From: Gammaproteobacteria bacterium
GTDB lineage: Bacteria; Pseudomonadota; Gammaproteobacteria; Chromatiales; Chromatiaceae
Direction of reading: 5' to 3'
DNA length: 33,318 nucleotides
NCBI GenBank assembly: GCA_009908845.1
Contig: JAAAOQ010000052.1
Span: forward strand, 1-33,318
Position numbers and translations under genes: made by a program
Shown here: positions 1 through 7,343 of the stretch, one piece after another
Layout: each line of letters starts with the position of its first letter
Position numbering within the stretch: the first letter of the stretch is position 1
The notes under the pieces: generated by a model
What the model was told of the DNA's origin: nothing
The model's input: only the letters and a program-made list of their open reading frames with translations
Database searches by the model: none

Positions 1-2
1 TT

Positions 3-125
3 GAAACGACCATCAAGCATCCAGATTCTATTTACATCGTAGGCGTGTCAAAAACTAGCAAAATCAAGCGCGTAGAGCAAGGTAACAAAGTAGTACTAAG
101 AAGGCCTATCAAAATGCCCGGCTAG
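3..125 (+). CDS. 3' end of an unidentified gene (partial)
   Basis: An open frame enters from the left edge and gives about 40 codons before a TAG at 123-125. The visible C-terminus is basic and beta-like (YIVGVSKTSKIKRV, then GNKVVLRRPIKMPG). I do not recognise the family; the alternation of KRV and KVVL loosely recalls the last strands of S24/LexA-type repressor peptidase domains, but that is a guess. The last eight or so codons and the stop lie inside the palindromic repeat that starts near 103, so the repeat may have replaced the original end of the gene. The stretch is more AT-rich than most of the window. No start is visible, so its reality rests only on the open frame and plausible composition. 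Confidence 0.35.
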   Translation, partial: ETTIKHPDSIYIVGVSKTSKIKRVEQGNKVVLRRPIKMPG

Positions 126-177
126 CCTGCACAAGCTGCTGATTTGCTAGGCCGTAGAGGGCATTCTGTTAGGGCTT
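103..177. repeat. Hairpin-forming palindromic repeat, copy 1
   Basis: The outer arms GGCCTATCAAAATGCCC (left) and GGGCATTCTGTTAGGGC (right) are imperfect inverted repeats. An inner pair, GGCTAGCC / GCTAGGCC, would extend the stem. The same architecture and much of the same sequence recur at 4605-4675, and a more diverged version lies directly next to this copy at 181-259. The size (about 75 bases) and the absence of coding capacity fit a REP/MITE-like non-autonomous element. The mobilising enzyme is not in the window. Confidence 0.7.
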
Positions 178-180
178 CCA

Positions 181-259
181 AGAGGCCCTAACAAAACAGC
201 CGCTTGACTCGCGCAACCTCCTGATCGATCTGGCTGGAGGGGCATTCTGTTGGGCCTCT
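181..259. repeat. Hairpin-forming palindromic repeat, copy 2 (diverged)
   Basis: The left arm begins AGAGGCCCTAACAAAACAGCC. The right arm is GGCATTCTGTTGGGCCTCT, whose reverse complement AGAGGCCCAACAGAATGCC matches the left arm with an indel and a few changes. It shares the GGGGCATTCTGTT right-arm core with copies 1 and 3 but has a different centre. It sits head to tail directly after copy 1. Confidence 0.6.
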
Positions 260-1145
260 GAGCAGCCTCACGAAAGATCAATTTCAGTAAACTCCAATAT
301 TAGAGCCCTGTGTTGCTGGTACTGCATTTGGATAGGCAGTCCGGTTTGGGTCCACAGATATCGGTCTGCGCTGGGATTTGCTCGACAGATCGGGGCGCGC
401 CTTCAACCTTTACCGGCTCGCATAAGCCAATTTCACTCGTCGTCGATCACCGAAGGATGGCAGTCAGAAACTCGCGGGAATCGAAGTCCCATCATCAAGA
501 GTTGACGATTGGTTGATAAAGGCGGTAGGGTGCTAAAAAATATATGATAAAGACGACATGCGGCGCATGCCTTGCCTGTTTTCTGCCAGCGGGACGCGCC
601 TAACGACAATCCACCAAATAAGGAGGGGTTCGGTGTACGATAACGGCACCGAGCGACAATATTCGTATGTTCTTATTTGATTATTCTCCCCGCTATCCTC
701 GCGCTCGCGAGGGATTCCGTTGCTCAGTACGTAATCTTGAGCAGCGCCTTTCTTGGACGGTCTCGCCCAAGCACTCCCCACATCATGAGAGGCCAGTGGC
801 GGCCGGAATCCTCATGGCGCATCGGTCCCTGAGATAGCGGACCTGTCCAGGATCGCCGCCACCGCGAGCCGTGGCGCGAAGCGCGGGCTGCTTTTTTGCG
901 CAATGTAATCGGGTGACCGGGATGAGGCCGTAGCGGCGGACATCAGCCGCTAGCCGCTGAGGAAACCACGTACTACCAGCTTTTGACCGGCTCCAGCGAC
1001 GCAGGAGGCGTCGCCGTTTTCGACTGCGTCGAGCGGTTGAAGACACTTCGTTCGAAAACCGTGGTTTTCGATACTGCGCCGATGCGCGCGACGGATCGCG
1101 AGGCATCGACGCTCAATCAGCACTACAAATCTGGAGGAGTAGGTC
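260..1145. other. Long stretch without a convincing gene
   Basis: The short open frames on both strands here lack ribosome binding sites and recognisable motifs. Base composition changes along the stretch: about 520-720 is AT-richer than the rest. It may be decayed sequence plus the leader of the pst operon. A possible stem-loop with a T-run lies at 867-897. I found no tRNA, no insertion-sequence open frame and no convincing Pho box ahead of pstS. Confidence 0.5.
867..897 (+). terminator. Possible rho-independent terminator-like hairpin
   Basis: AGCC-GTG-GCGC-GAA-GCGC-G-GGCT can fold as an interrupted stem with a GAA loop, and a run of six T follows after GC. No + strand gene ends just upstream, so it would terminate only read-through or an unrecognised transcript. 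Form seen, function inferred. Confidence 0.3.
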
Positions 1146-1922
1146 GTGAAACACATCGTTGCCCTATCGCTTTCTTGCTTCCTTGCCGCGCCGGTCGCCG
1201 CCGAAACGGTGACTTTCGCCGGTAGTACAACCATTCTGCCGATCATGGAGGCCATGACGCCGGTGTTCGAAGAACATGGGATCGAGCCCGAGATTCAGGC
1301 CGGTGGCTCGTCGGCGGGATACAAGGCCGCGAAGATGGGGATGGCCGATATCGGCATGATGAGCCGCGAGCTGAAGGGCGCCGAAGCAGAAGACGTGAGC
1401 CCGGTGGTCATTGCCCGCGACTGGCTGGCGATGATTGCGAACGAGGAAGCGCCGTTCGACAACATCACCACGGAGCAGGTCGTCGATATCTATACCGGTA
1501 AGACCGACGAGTTGGATGGTTACAAGATCAATGCGTTGGACAAGGAGGTGGGCGGTGGGACCAAGACCACGTTCGACAAGTACTTCGATCTCGCCGGCAA
1601 AACCGCGAGCGATCTGATCATCATCGCTCCTAGCGGTCAGACCATCGCCACCTTGGCGGGCGATCCGCATGGCTTGGCCTATTTGGGTTACGGGTATACG
1701 GAAGCTGCCATCGAGTCGGGCGAGCCGATAAAGGTCTTAGATTTGGATGGGGTCGCACCGACCTGGGAGAACGTCAAAAGCGGCGAATACAAACTGGCCC
1801 GTAACTTCAACCTCGTTTACACGGAGAAGAACGCCGAGGTGATGGAGCGGGTGCGCGAGGTTTTGGCAACGCCGGAGGCTGAAGCGATCTTCCTTGAAAT
1901 GGGCGTCGCTCCGTCCCTGTAA
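1146..1922 (+). CDS. pstS: PstS-type periplasmic phosphate-binding protein
   Basis: 258 residues with an N-terminal signal peptide (hydrophobic core VALSLSCFLAAPVA, likely cleavage after AAA-like residues near 19). This is the periplasmic receptor that delivers phosphate to the permease encoded downstream. Family marks are AGSTTILP after the signal, AGGSSAGYKAAKMGMADIG with the conserved Asp and the MMSREL that follows, and GGGTKTTFDKYF, which corresponds to the phosphate-contacting SGT/REAF loop in a slightly altered form. It is shorter than E. coli PstS, as in many short PstS proteins. The start is a GTG with GGAGG at 1133-1137, eight bases upstream. First gene of pstS-C-A-B. The ligand is assigned from the family; another oxyanion is possible. 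Confidence 0.85.
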   Translation: MKHIVALSLSCFLAAPVAAETVTFAGSTTILPIMEAMTPVFEEHGIEPEIQAGGSSAGYKAAKMGMADIGMMSRELKGAEAEDVSPVVIARDWLAMIANEEAPFDNITTEQVVDIYTGKTDELDGYKINALDKEVGGGTKTTFDKYFDLAGKTASDLIIIAPSGQTIATLAGDPHGLAYLGYGYTEAAIESGEPIKVLDLDGVAPTWENVKSGEYKLARNFNLVYTEKNAEVMERVREVLATPEAEAIFLEMGVAPSL

Positions 1923-1928
1923 GCCCGT

Positions 1929-1973
1929 CCAAGGATGCGAGCCCCGGCGGGCTCGTGTCCTGCGCCGGCTTGG
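1929..1973 (+). promoter_or_regulatory. Intercistronic stem-loop between pstS and pstC
   Basis: A perfect 7-bp stem, CGAGCCC-CGGC-GGGCTCG, is flanked by outward-extending pairs AGGA/TCCT (1932-1935 with 1958-1961) and CCAAG/CTTGG (1929-1933 with 1969-1973). No T-run follows, so it is not a classical terminator. Stem-loops after binding-protein genes in ABC operons often protect the upstream mRNA, letting the receptor be made in excess of the permease. The fold is visible; the role is inferred. Confidence 0.5.
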
Positions 1974-2095
1974 ATACATCCGGAGGCACCTTCGCTCTGT
2001 AGCGGCCCTTGTCTCTCGGCTGCCTGCCGTGCCAACGCCGCACCGCACGAGCGGGTTGGTGATTCTAGGCGGACTCATGCACCGAGTAGGTAGCG

Positions 2096-2968
2096 ATGAA
2101 CAGCGAGAATCCTCAAGCAACTGCTAGCAGCCGGGCCGTGGTGCACTATTTGCGCGACGAGCAAGAGGCCTCACGGGGCGGCGCCGAGGGAGGGGGATTT
2201 TCAAGCGTCTCAGGCCTGAAAGACAGGGGCGGGCGTTATCTCTTCGAGGAGATCCCGCCCGGTAATTGGCTGTCCTTCGACTGGCGGCCCAATGTCGGCG
2301 CCTTCGGGTTCGGCACCGCGCTGACCGGCAGCTTTCTGCTGGTGCTAACAACCTTGCCGTTGTCCCTGCTCGCGGGATGGTTCATCAGCGTGCAGCTGGT
2401 CGACAACCGCAAGAGCTGGCTCAACCCGGTGATCGTATCGGTGCTGGAGGTGTGGATCTCGTTGCCTTCGGTGATCATCGGCGTCTGGGCGATCATTGAG
2501 GTCATCCCGTTAGTGCGCGACACCTTCGGCGGCACAGGCTATTCCGTGCTAGCCGCGACGATCGGCCTGACCATCTTCATCACACCCACCTGCACCCTCT
2601 TGTTCTATCGCAGTTATCTAACGCACCTGGATCAGTATCAAGGACTGGAAAGCAGTTTCCAAATGACGGTCCTGAGCCGCTCCGAGCTCTTCATCAAAAG
2701 CCAGCCCACGGCCGTGATCGGGACCATCAACTACATCTTCTGTCGCATCTTTGGGGAAACGATGGTGGTCTTGATGCTCTCCGGAAACAGTGTCCAGGTG
2801 CCCGGCGACTTGCTGGAGGGATTCCGGTCGCTGACTGCAACCATCGCGCTAGAGATGTCCTACGCCACCGGAATGCATGAAACCGCGCTGTTTGCATTGG
2901 CGACGGCCGCCATAGTGATCATCCTAACGGTGTTGCTCGCGCAATACAGGAGGCTAACGAGTGCTTAG
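2096..2968 (+). CDS. pstC: Phosphate ABC transporter permease, PstC type
   Basis: 290 residues: a hydrophilic N-terminal stretch of about 75, then about six membrane helices of the binding-protein-dependent permease fold. One of the two inner-membrane channel subunits of the phosphate importer. The block FDWRPNVGAFGFGTALTGS followed by long hydrophobic helices matches the start of the PstC membrane domain. The cytoplasmic coupling region carries the GETMVVLMLSGN segment, like the GETMAV motif of Pst permeases. ATG at 2096 with a weak GAGTAGG about five bases upstream. The gene is separated from pstS by 173 bases holding a hairpin, and its last codons overlap the start of pstA. The long polar N-terminus is unusual, and an internal start cannot be excluded. 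Confidence 0.82.
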   Translation: MNSENPQATASSRAVVHYLRDEQEASRGGAEGGGFSSVSGLKDRGGRYLFEEIPPGNWLSFDWRPNVGAFGFGTALTGSFLLVLTTLPLSLLAGWFISVQLVDNRKSWLNPVIVSVLEVWISLPSVIIGVWAIIEVIPLVRDTFGGTGYSVLAATIGLTIFITPTCTLLFYRSYLTHLDQYQGLESSFQMTVLSRSELFIKSQPTAVIGTINYIFCRIFGETMVVLMLSGNSVQVPGDLLEGFRSLTATIALEMSYATGMHETALFALATAAIVIILTVLLAQYRRLTSA

Positions 2969-3722
2969 AGTCGTGAGGCGCCAATGGATCCTGTGGTTGT
3001 ACTTACTGATGACCGTGAGCATCATCGCCGCCTTCTTCAAACCGCTGCATTTTGAGCATACGACGGCGGGCATTATTGTCGGCACGATCATCACGACGGT
3101 CGGAGCGGTGTTGTTGGCCGCGCTGCCCGCTTATCTGGTTGCCGGTGTACTCGCTGGCATCATTCGGCTGCCGGGTTGGCTGCAATCGCTGACCCTGATT
3201 TCGGTCTATATCCTCGCCGGCATGCCATCGATCATCCTCGGCATTATCGGGTTTCTCCTGTTCTGCAATGCCCTGGGTTTCGGCTGGTCGATGCTGTCTG
3301 CGATGCTCACCTTGCTGTTGTTGCTGTATCCGACCTTGGTCACGGCCTTTTCGCAAATGCTGAGACCATTCAACCAGCAGTACGGGACGGCCGCGGCATC
3401 GTTCGGGGTCGGGCCGCTGGAGTTCTTGTTCCGACTGTCACCGGCCTATCAGAAGGGAAAGATCGTCGATGTCCTGGTCCTGGGATGGGCGACCTCGCTG
3501 GGCGATACCGCGGCCGTCATGCTCACCTGTGGCGCATTGACGGCCTTTCCAGAATCGATCATGGATTCGGTCAGGCTGCTGAATTTCCATGTGTTTCTGC
3601 TCGCAATGGAGGTGCCGGGGGGAATGCCGGAGGCGAGAAGCCTGTCGCTGCTGCTGATCATCTTCCTGCTGTTTCTTTTCATCGTGCCGCGTGTTGCGCA
3701 GCGCTACTTATCGGAGGGTTAG
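2961..3722 (+). CDS. pstA: Phosphate ABC transporter permease, PstA type
   Basis: 253 residues, strongly hydrophobic, about six helices; second channel subunit paired with PstC. Helix-rich sequence begins almost at once after a short basic N-terminus (LRVVRRQW). The segment VLVLGWATSLGDTAAVML sits where Pst permeases have their cytoplasmic coupling loop, with GDTAAVML replacing the usual GETAPL. GTG start at 2961 with a strong AGGAGG at 2948-2953, overlapping the end of pstC by eight bases, so translation is probably coupled. Assigned as PstA from order and fold; the two permeases are both shorter than the E. coli proteins. Confidence 0.8.
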   Translation: MLRVVRRQWILWLYLLMTVSIIAAFFKPLHFEHTTAGIIVGTIITTVGAVLLAALPAYLVAGVLAGIIRLPGWLQSLTLISVYILAGMPSIILGIIGFLLFCNALGFGWSMLSAMLTLLLLLYPTLVTAFSQMLRPFNQQYGTAAASFGVGPLEFLFRLSPAYQKGKIVDVLVLGWATSLGDTAAVMLTCGALTAFPESIMDSVRLLNFHVFLLAMEVPGGMPEARSLSLLLIIFLLFLFIVPRVAQRYLSEG

Positions 3723-3725
3723 ACA

Positions 3726-4601
3726 ATGTCTCCATCTCTAGAGTCGGTCCGGAGCAATGCTGCAGTGGAGTATCCGCGCAATCAGGAGCATGTGCAGTTA
3801 TTATTCGATGACCCCGGCTGCTGCGGGATGAGCATTCGCGGCCTGGAGATCTATGCGAAGAAAAAGCGGATCTTATCGGTCCCAGAGATCCGGCTCCCAA
3901 AGACCGGCGTCGTCGCGGTCATGGGGCCGTCGGGGTCCGGTAAGAGCACGCTGCTGAAGGCGATCTCGCAGCTCATGGACGAGAATCTGCGGTACGAAGG
4001 TGCTGTCCTGATCAATAAACAGGGCGTCGATGACGACCGACAAGAGGTCAGCGCCTGTTCGCATTTTGCGATGGTGTGGCAGAAACCGACCGTCTTTCCA
4101 TGCTCGATTTGGGACAATCTCAAGATCCCGCTGCGCAAGCGCAAGGTTGAGCGAAAGGAGTGGCGCGGCATGATGGAGGAGGCATTGGAGAAGACGGGGC
4201 TGCTGGGCGAGCTCGACGGCGAGTGGTGGCGGCAACGGGCGAACCGCTTGTCGGGTGGGCAACAGCAACGATTGTCGATCGCGATGGGCCTGTTGAAGGA
4301 TTCACACATCTTCCTCTTCGACGAGCCGACGTCCGCGTTGGACCCGATCTCTACGGAGAAGGTGGAGCAGATCATGTGCGACCTCGGCGAGAGCAGGCTG
4401 GTGCTGCTCGTGACCCACAGTCTGGGCCAGGCCCGTCGCGTCAGTCAGTACGGGGCGATGATTCACAATTTTGGCGAGTATGGCGAGCTCGGTGAATTCT
4501 CGCCGACAGAGGACCTGTTCGCGCGGCCGGCCAGCCCCAAGAGTCGCGAGTTCATCATGCGGGAGACGGGTGTACCGCAAGCGGTCGTGGCGGGCAACTA
4601 A
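3726..4601 (+). CDS. pstB: Phosphate ABC transporter ATPase, PstB type
   Basis: 291 residues; the ATPase that powers the PstC/PstA channel from the cytoplasmic face. It has Walker A GPSGSGKST (about residue 68), a Q-loop in VWQKPTVFP, signature LSGGQQQRLSIAMGL, Walker B IFLFDEPTSALD and switch histidine in LLVTHSLGQARRVS. LSGGQQQRL and the long spacing after Walker A fit PstB. Differences from typical PstB are a Ser where GPSGCGKST has Cys, and an N-terminal extension of about 34 residues containing a CC pair. GGAGGG at 3713-3718, seven bases before the ATG, supports the longer start over the internal ATG at 3828. No phoU follows; the operon ends at a palindromic repeat. Confidence 0.85.
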   Translation: MSPSLESVRSNAAVEYPRNQEHVQLLFDDPGCCGMSIRGLEIYAKKKRILSVPEIRLPKTGVVAVMGPSGSGKSTLLKAISQLMDENLRYEGAVLINKQGVDDDRQEVSACSHFAMVWQKPTVFPCSIWDNLKIPLRKRKVERKEWRGMMEEALEKTGLLGELDGEWWRQRANRLSGGQQQRLSIAMGLLKDSHIFLFDEPTSALDPISTEKVEQIMCDLGESRLVLLVTHSLGQARRVSQYGAMIHNFGEYGELGEFSPTEDLFARPASPKSREFIMRETGVPQAVVAGN

Positions 4602-4604
4602 GAC

Positions 4605-4675
4605 GCCCTATCAAAATGCTCGTCTAGCCTGATAAGCTGCTGATTGTCAGGCCGTAGAGGGCATTCTGGTAGGGC
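4605..4675. repeat. Hairpin-forming palindromic repeat, copy 3
   Basis: GCCCTATCAAAATGC (left) and GGGCATTCTGGTAGGGC (right) are inverted arms, and the centre AAGCTGCTGATT and GGCCGTAGAGGGCATTCT is nearly identical to copy 1 at 103-177. It starts four bases after the pstB stop codon. With copies 1 and 2 upstream of pstS, the repeats bracket the whole transporter operon. As RNA it could fold and act as a 3' end for the operon, though no T-run follows. Confidence 0.7.
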
Positions 4676-4862
4676 TTCTCAACCAACGTGCCGCCACAGC
4701 GAGGAGTGGCTGCGGCTGACTGGTCATTAGGCGGCAGGTCGCCGCCGGGCCGACGGTCGGCCGTGGCGAACGCACTTACTCGGCGTGGAGGCGTCTAGGA
4801 GCGATCGATTTGATGCCCGACCGATGGGTCGGGGTGCTCGAGATAGGCGGTGGAGAGCAGGA

Positions 4863-5300
4863 ATGGCATTGAAGATGTCGGGTTGGGTTGCGTTTCTTTG
4901 TGCGGTCGGCTTGTCGTTCCCGGCGGGTGCCGGCCGTGAGCAGGTGGAGCTACCCGAATTTGCCGCGAAGCATTTGAAGGCAACGATGCGCGATCACCTC
5001 GAGGCGCTTGAGCGGGTTACCCGTTTGCTGGCGGAAGGGAGCTACGATAAGGCGGCCGATATCGCAGAAGAACGTTTAGGCATGTCGTCTGTCGAGATCC
5101 ACTACGAAAGGCACGTCGGTAAGTACATGCCAACCGAGATGCGCCTATTGGGTACGCGAATGCACGAGGCCGCGACCAGTTTTGCAGCATCGGCGAGAAG
5201 GGCAGAAGGGACGGGCGCAGCTGATGAGCGCCTATTGGCAGCCCTGGCGAATGTGATGGAGGGCTGCACCGCCTGTCACAAGCACTACCGGACGCAATAA
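4863..5300 (+). CDS. Class II (c'-type) cytochrome c
   Basis: 145 residues from the ATG at 4863, preceded by GGAG at 4852-4855. A signal peptide (MALKMSGWVAFLCAVGLSF, then PAGAG) sends it to the periplasm. The haem site is at the extreme C-terminus, CTACHKHYR, matching the CxxCHxxYR placement of cytochromes c' and relatives, which are four-helix bundles. The rest is helical, as expected. Such proteins bind NO or serve as electron carriers; which applies here cannot be read from sequence. Haem attachment would use the Ccm proteins encoded at 29922-33318. An in-frame upstream GTG at 4785 gives an implausible arginine-rich extension, and ATG 4875 is the alternative start. Confidence 0.75.
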   Translation: MALKMSGWVAFLCAVGLSFPAGAGREQVELPEFAAKHLKATMRDHLEALERVTRLLAEGSYDKAADIAEERLGMSSVEIHYERHVGKYMPTEMRLLGTRMHEAATSFAASARRAEGTGAADERLLAALANVMEGCTACHKHYRTQ

Positions 5301-5663
5301 TAATGCCTCTCTGGTCTTCGGCTGGCCTGCGCCATCGGGGATGACATCTCTTGCTACTTGATCACCTGACCGGGTGCCGCCAGGATGGGCCAGGTGTTTG
5401 GAGCGGTTCCCGGTCCTAGCGCCGGTACAGCGGCTGCGTCTGGCGTCTCCGGGCAACGGATTTGTCGGGTTTTAGTCCGGCGGTTCCGATTGCAAGGTCG
5501 ATAGATCACTGCGGGGCCCCGAGCCCGTGCGGCATAATGGGGCCATGATGCCCCACTCAGACCCGGTTGAGGTTCCCGTACCGGCGTCTGCGCAGATTCG
5601 CGCCGGCGACCAAAGCTCGACGCAGCGTGCCACACGGGCAGGGGCTCGCGTGCGATCCGCGCG
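5301..5663. other. Intergenic stretch before the ABC exporter pair
   Basis: No convincing gene on either strand. Open frames antisense to the exporter reach into it but are arginine-rich and lack motifs. A short palindrome GGGGCCATGATGCCCC lies around 5539-5554, about 110 bases upstream of the exporter start; it could be an operator but nothing else supports that. No -35/-10 pair was convincing. Confidence 0.4.
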
Positions 5664-7343
5664 ATGAAGCTCCTCGAATTCCTGTCGCGCGAGGCCGGCG
5701 ATGCGCCTCGTCGCAAGGTCATTGCGATGATGGTAGGCTCCAGCATCGCGACCCTCCTGCTGTTAGTGCTTACTAACCTCGGTGCGGAGTATGCGGCGGA
5801 CGCCGGGCTCGTCAAGATCGAGCTCATCCTCGCGTATTTGGTGGCGTTCGCCGTCTTGCTCGAGGCGCGCCGCTTCGCGCTGATCCAGTCGGTGACCGCG
5901 GTGGAGCGCGGCGTGCTGCGGTTTCGGGTCCGGGTGATCGACAAGGTGCGGCGTGGGGATCTTCGCTTCTTTGAGCAACAGGGTGGGGTCGAAGCCTATG
6001 CGCCGCTGACCCAGGAGATCGGACTGATCTCCGAGGCGGTTGTGTTCTTGGTGCCGGTGGTGGAGTCGGTACTGATCCTGTTGTTCATTGGCCTGTACCT
6101 GGCTTGGCTGTCGCCGCAGAGTCTGCTCGTCGTCCTGGCCATCTATGCGGTGACCTTGCCCGTCTATGTGCTGCGCTTTGCGAGCACGCGCAACCAATTG
6201 CGTCGCGCGGCGAGCGCAGATGGAGGGTTTTTCGAGCATTTCGCCGAGTTGCTCCACGGCTTCAAGGAGCTGAAGCTGGATCGCCGTGAGAGCGATGCCT
6301 TCTATACGCATCTGAGCGAGACATCGGCGGCCGCCTTTCGGCTCAAGCTGTCGAGCAGCGAGCGCCAAACCCACGACGTCATCTTCGCCGGCAGCATCTT
6401 CTACCTGGCGTTGTTTGCGGTCGCATTCGCCATTCCGGCGATCGTGCCCGAGGCCAGCAGTACCGTCTACAAAGTGGCAGCGGCGGTGCTGTTCATGATG
6501 GCACCGCTGACGCATCTCGTGAACGGGGCGCCGACCTTGGCCAAGGCCGATGCTGCTGTGAGCAATCTGTACGCGTTGGAAGAACGGCTGGACGGAGCGT
6601 TGTTAGAGCCCACGGACGCGCCATCGCCAGAGCCCCTGGGCGATTTCCAGCGCATCCAATTGCGGCGTGTGGAGTTTCGCTTCACCGGACCCGGTGGTCG
6701 GACGATGTTCTCGGTCGGCCCTCTGAGTCTGACACTGCATCGGGGTGAGCGCATCTTCGTGGTCGGGGCGAACGGCAGCGGCAAAACGACCTTGCTGAAG
6801 CTGTTGACGGGGCTGTATCGGCCCGTTAGCGGCCAAGTCCTGCTCGACGGGTCCCCGGTAGCCGCCGCCGATCAGGCCCGGTACCGAACCCTGTTCACCA
6901 GCGTCTTCGACGACTTCGAGCTGTTCGAGCGCATCTACGGCGCTGACGAGCCCGATCCGGGGCTCGTCAACGAGCGGCTCGCGGAGTTGGGTCTCGACCA
7001 CAAGACCCGATACACCGAGACGGGTTTCTCGTCGATTGACCTATCCACTGGGCAGCGCAAGCGTCTGGCCTTTCTCGAGTCCGTGCTCAAGCAACGGCCG
7101 ATTTGTGTCTTCGACGAATTGGCGGCCGATCAGGACCCTGGATTCCGGCGCCGTCTATACGAGGAGCTTCTGCCGCAGCTGAGCGCAACCGGTCGGACCC
7201 TGGTGGTCGTAACCCACGACGATCAGTATTTTCACACCGCTGATCGCGTGCTTGAGATGCAAGACGGCCGACTCTGTGAGGCAAGTGGTGGAGGGCCCGC
7301 CGAAGAGGCCCTCAACAGTGCCGGGAGCAGCCGGCAGCCTTGA
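5664..7343 (+). CDS. ABC exporter, cyclic-peptide/siderophore type (fused TMD-NBD), first of pair
   Basis: 559 residues. An N-terminal six-helix membrane domain (about 1-310) includes the conserved cytoplasmic segment LLHGFKELKLDRRES, a hallmark of the PvdE/SyrD-like exporter family. A C-terminal ATPase domain has Walker A VVGANGSGKTTLLKLL (about 375), signature LSTGQRKRLAFL, Walker B ICVFDELAADQDP and switch His in VVVTHDD. DELAADQDP in place of the usual DEPTSALD is characteristic of this family. These inner-membrane half-transporters export peptides or siderophore precursors to the periplasm. The ATG at 5664 has no strong ribosome binding site. The stop overlaps the start of the next, homologous half-transporter. 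No peptide precursor or NRPS gene is nearby, so the cargo is unknown. Confidence 0.82.
   Translation: MKLLEFLSREAGDAPRRKVIAMMVGSSIATLLLLVLTNLGAEYAADAGLVKIELILAYLVAFAVLLEARRFALIQSVTAVERGVLRFRVRVIDKVRRGDLRFFEQQGGVEAYAPLTQEIGLISEAVVFLVPVVESVLILLFIGLYLAWLSPQSLLVVLAIYAVTLPVYVLRFASTRNQLRRAASADGGFFEHFAELLHGFKELKLDRRESDAFYTHLSETSAAAFRLKLSSSERQTHDVIFAGSIFYLALFAVAFAIPAIVPEASSTVYKVAAAVLFMMAPLTHLVNGAPTLAKADAAVSNLYALEERLDGALLEPTDAPSPEPLGDFQRIQLRRVEFRFTGPGGRTMFSVGPLSLTLHRGERIFVVGANGSGKTTLLKLLTGLYRPVSGQVLLDGSPVAAADQARYRTLFTSVFDDFELFERIYGADEPDPGLVNERLAELGLDHKTRYTETGFSSIDLSTGQRKRLAFLESVLKQRPICVFDELAADQDPGFRRRLYEELLPQLSATGRTLVVVTHDDQYFHTADRVLEMQDGRLCEASGGGPAEEALNSAGSSRQP

Noticed and set aside
103-259. Integron attC sites (GTTRRRY-like GTTGGGC and TAAC at the ends of palindromes)
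   Set aside because: Only copy 2 fits GTTRRRY; copies 1 and 3 do not, the left-end RYYYAAC is not matched, and the bracketed unit is a 3.5-kb operon rather than a small cassette. No integrase gene is present.
310-516. 68-codon + strand frame in the left gap
   Set aside because: No ribosome binding site, no recognisable motif and unremarkable composition; chance cannot be excluded.
783-1255. Overlapping minus-strand open frames upstream of pstS
   Set aside because: Basic, low-complexity translations that run into the pstS coding strand; no ribosome site or motif.
5354-5944. Minus-strand open frame of 196 codons covering the gap before the exporter genes
   Set aside because: Arginine/Ser/Thr-rich composition, half of it antisense to the exporter's first helices, with no ribosome site.
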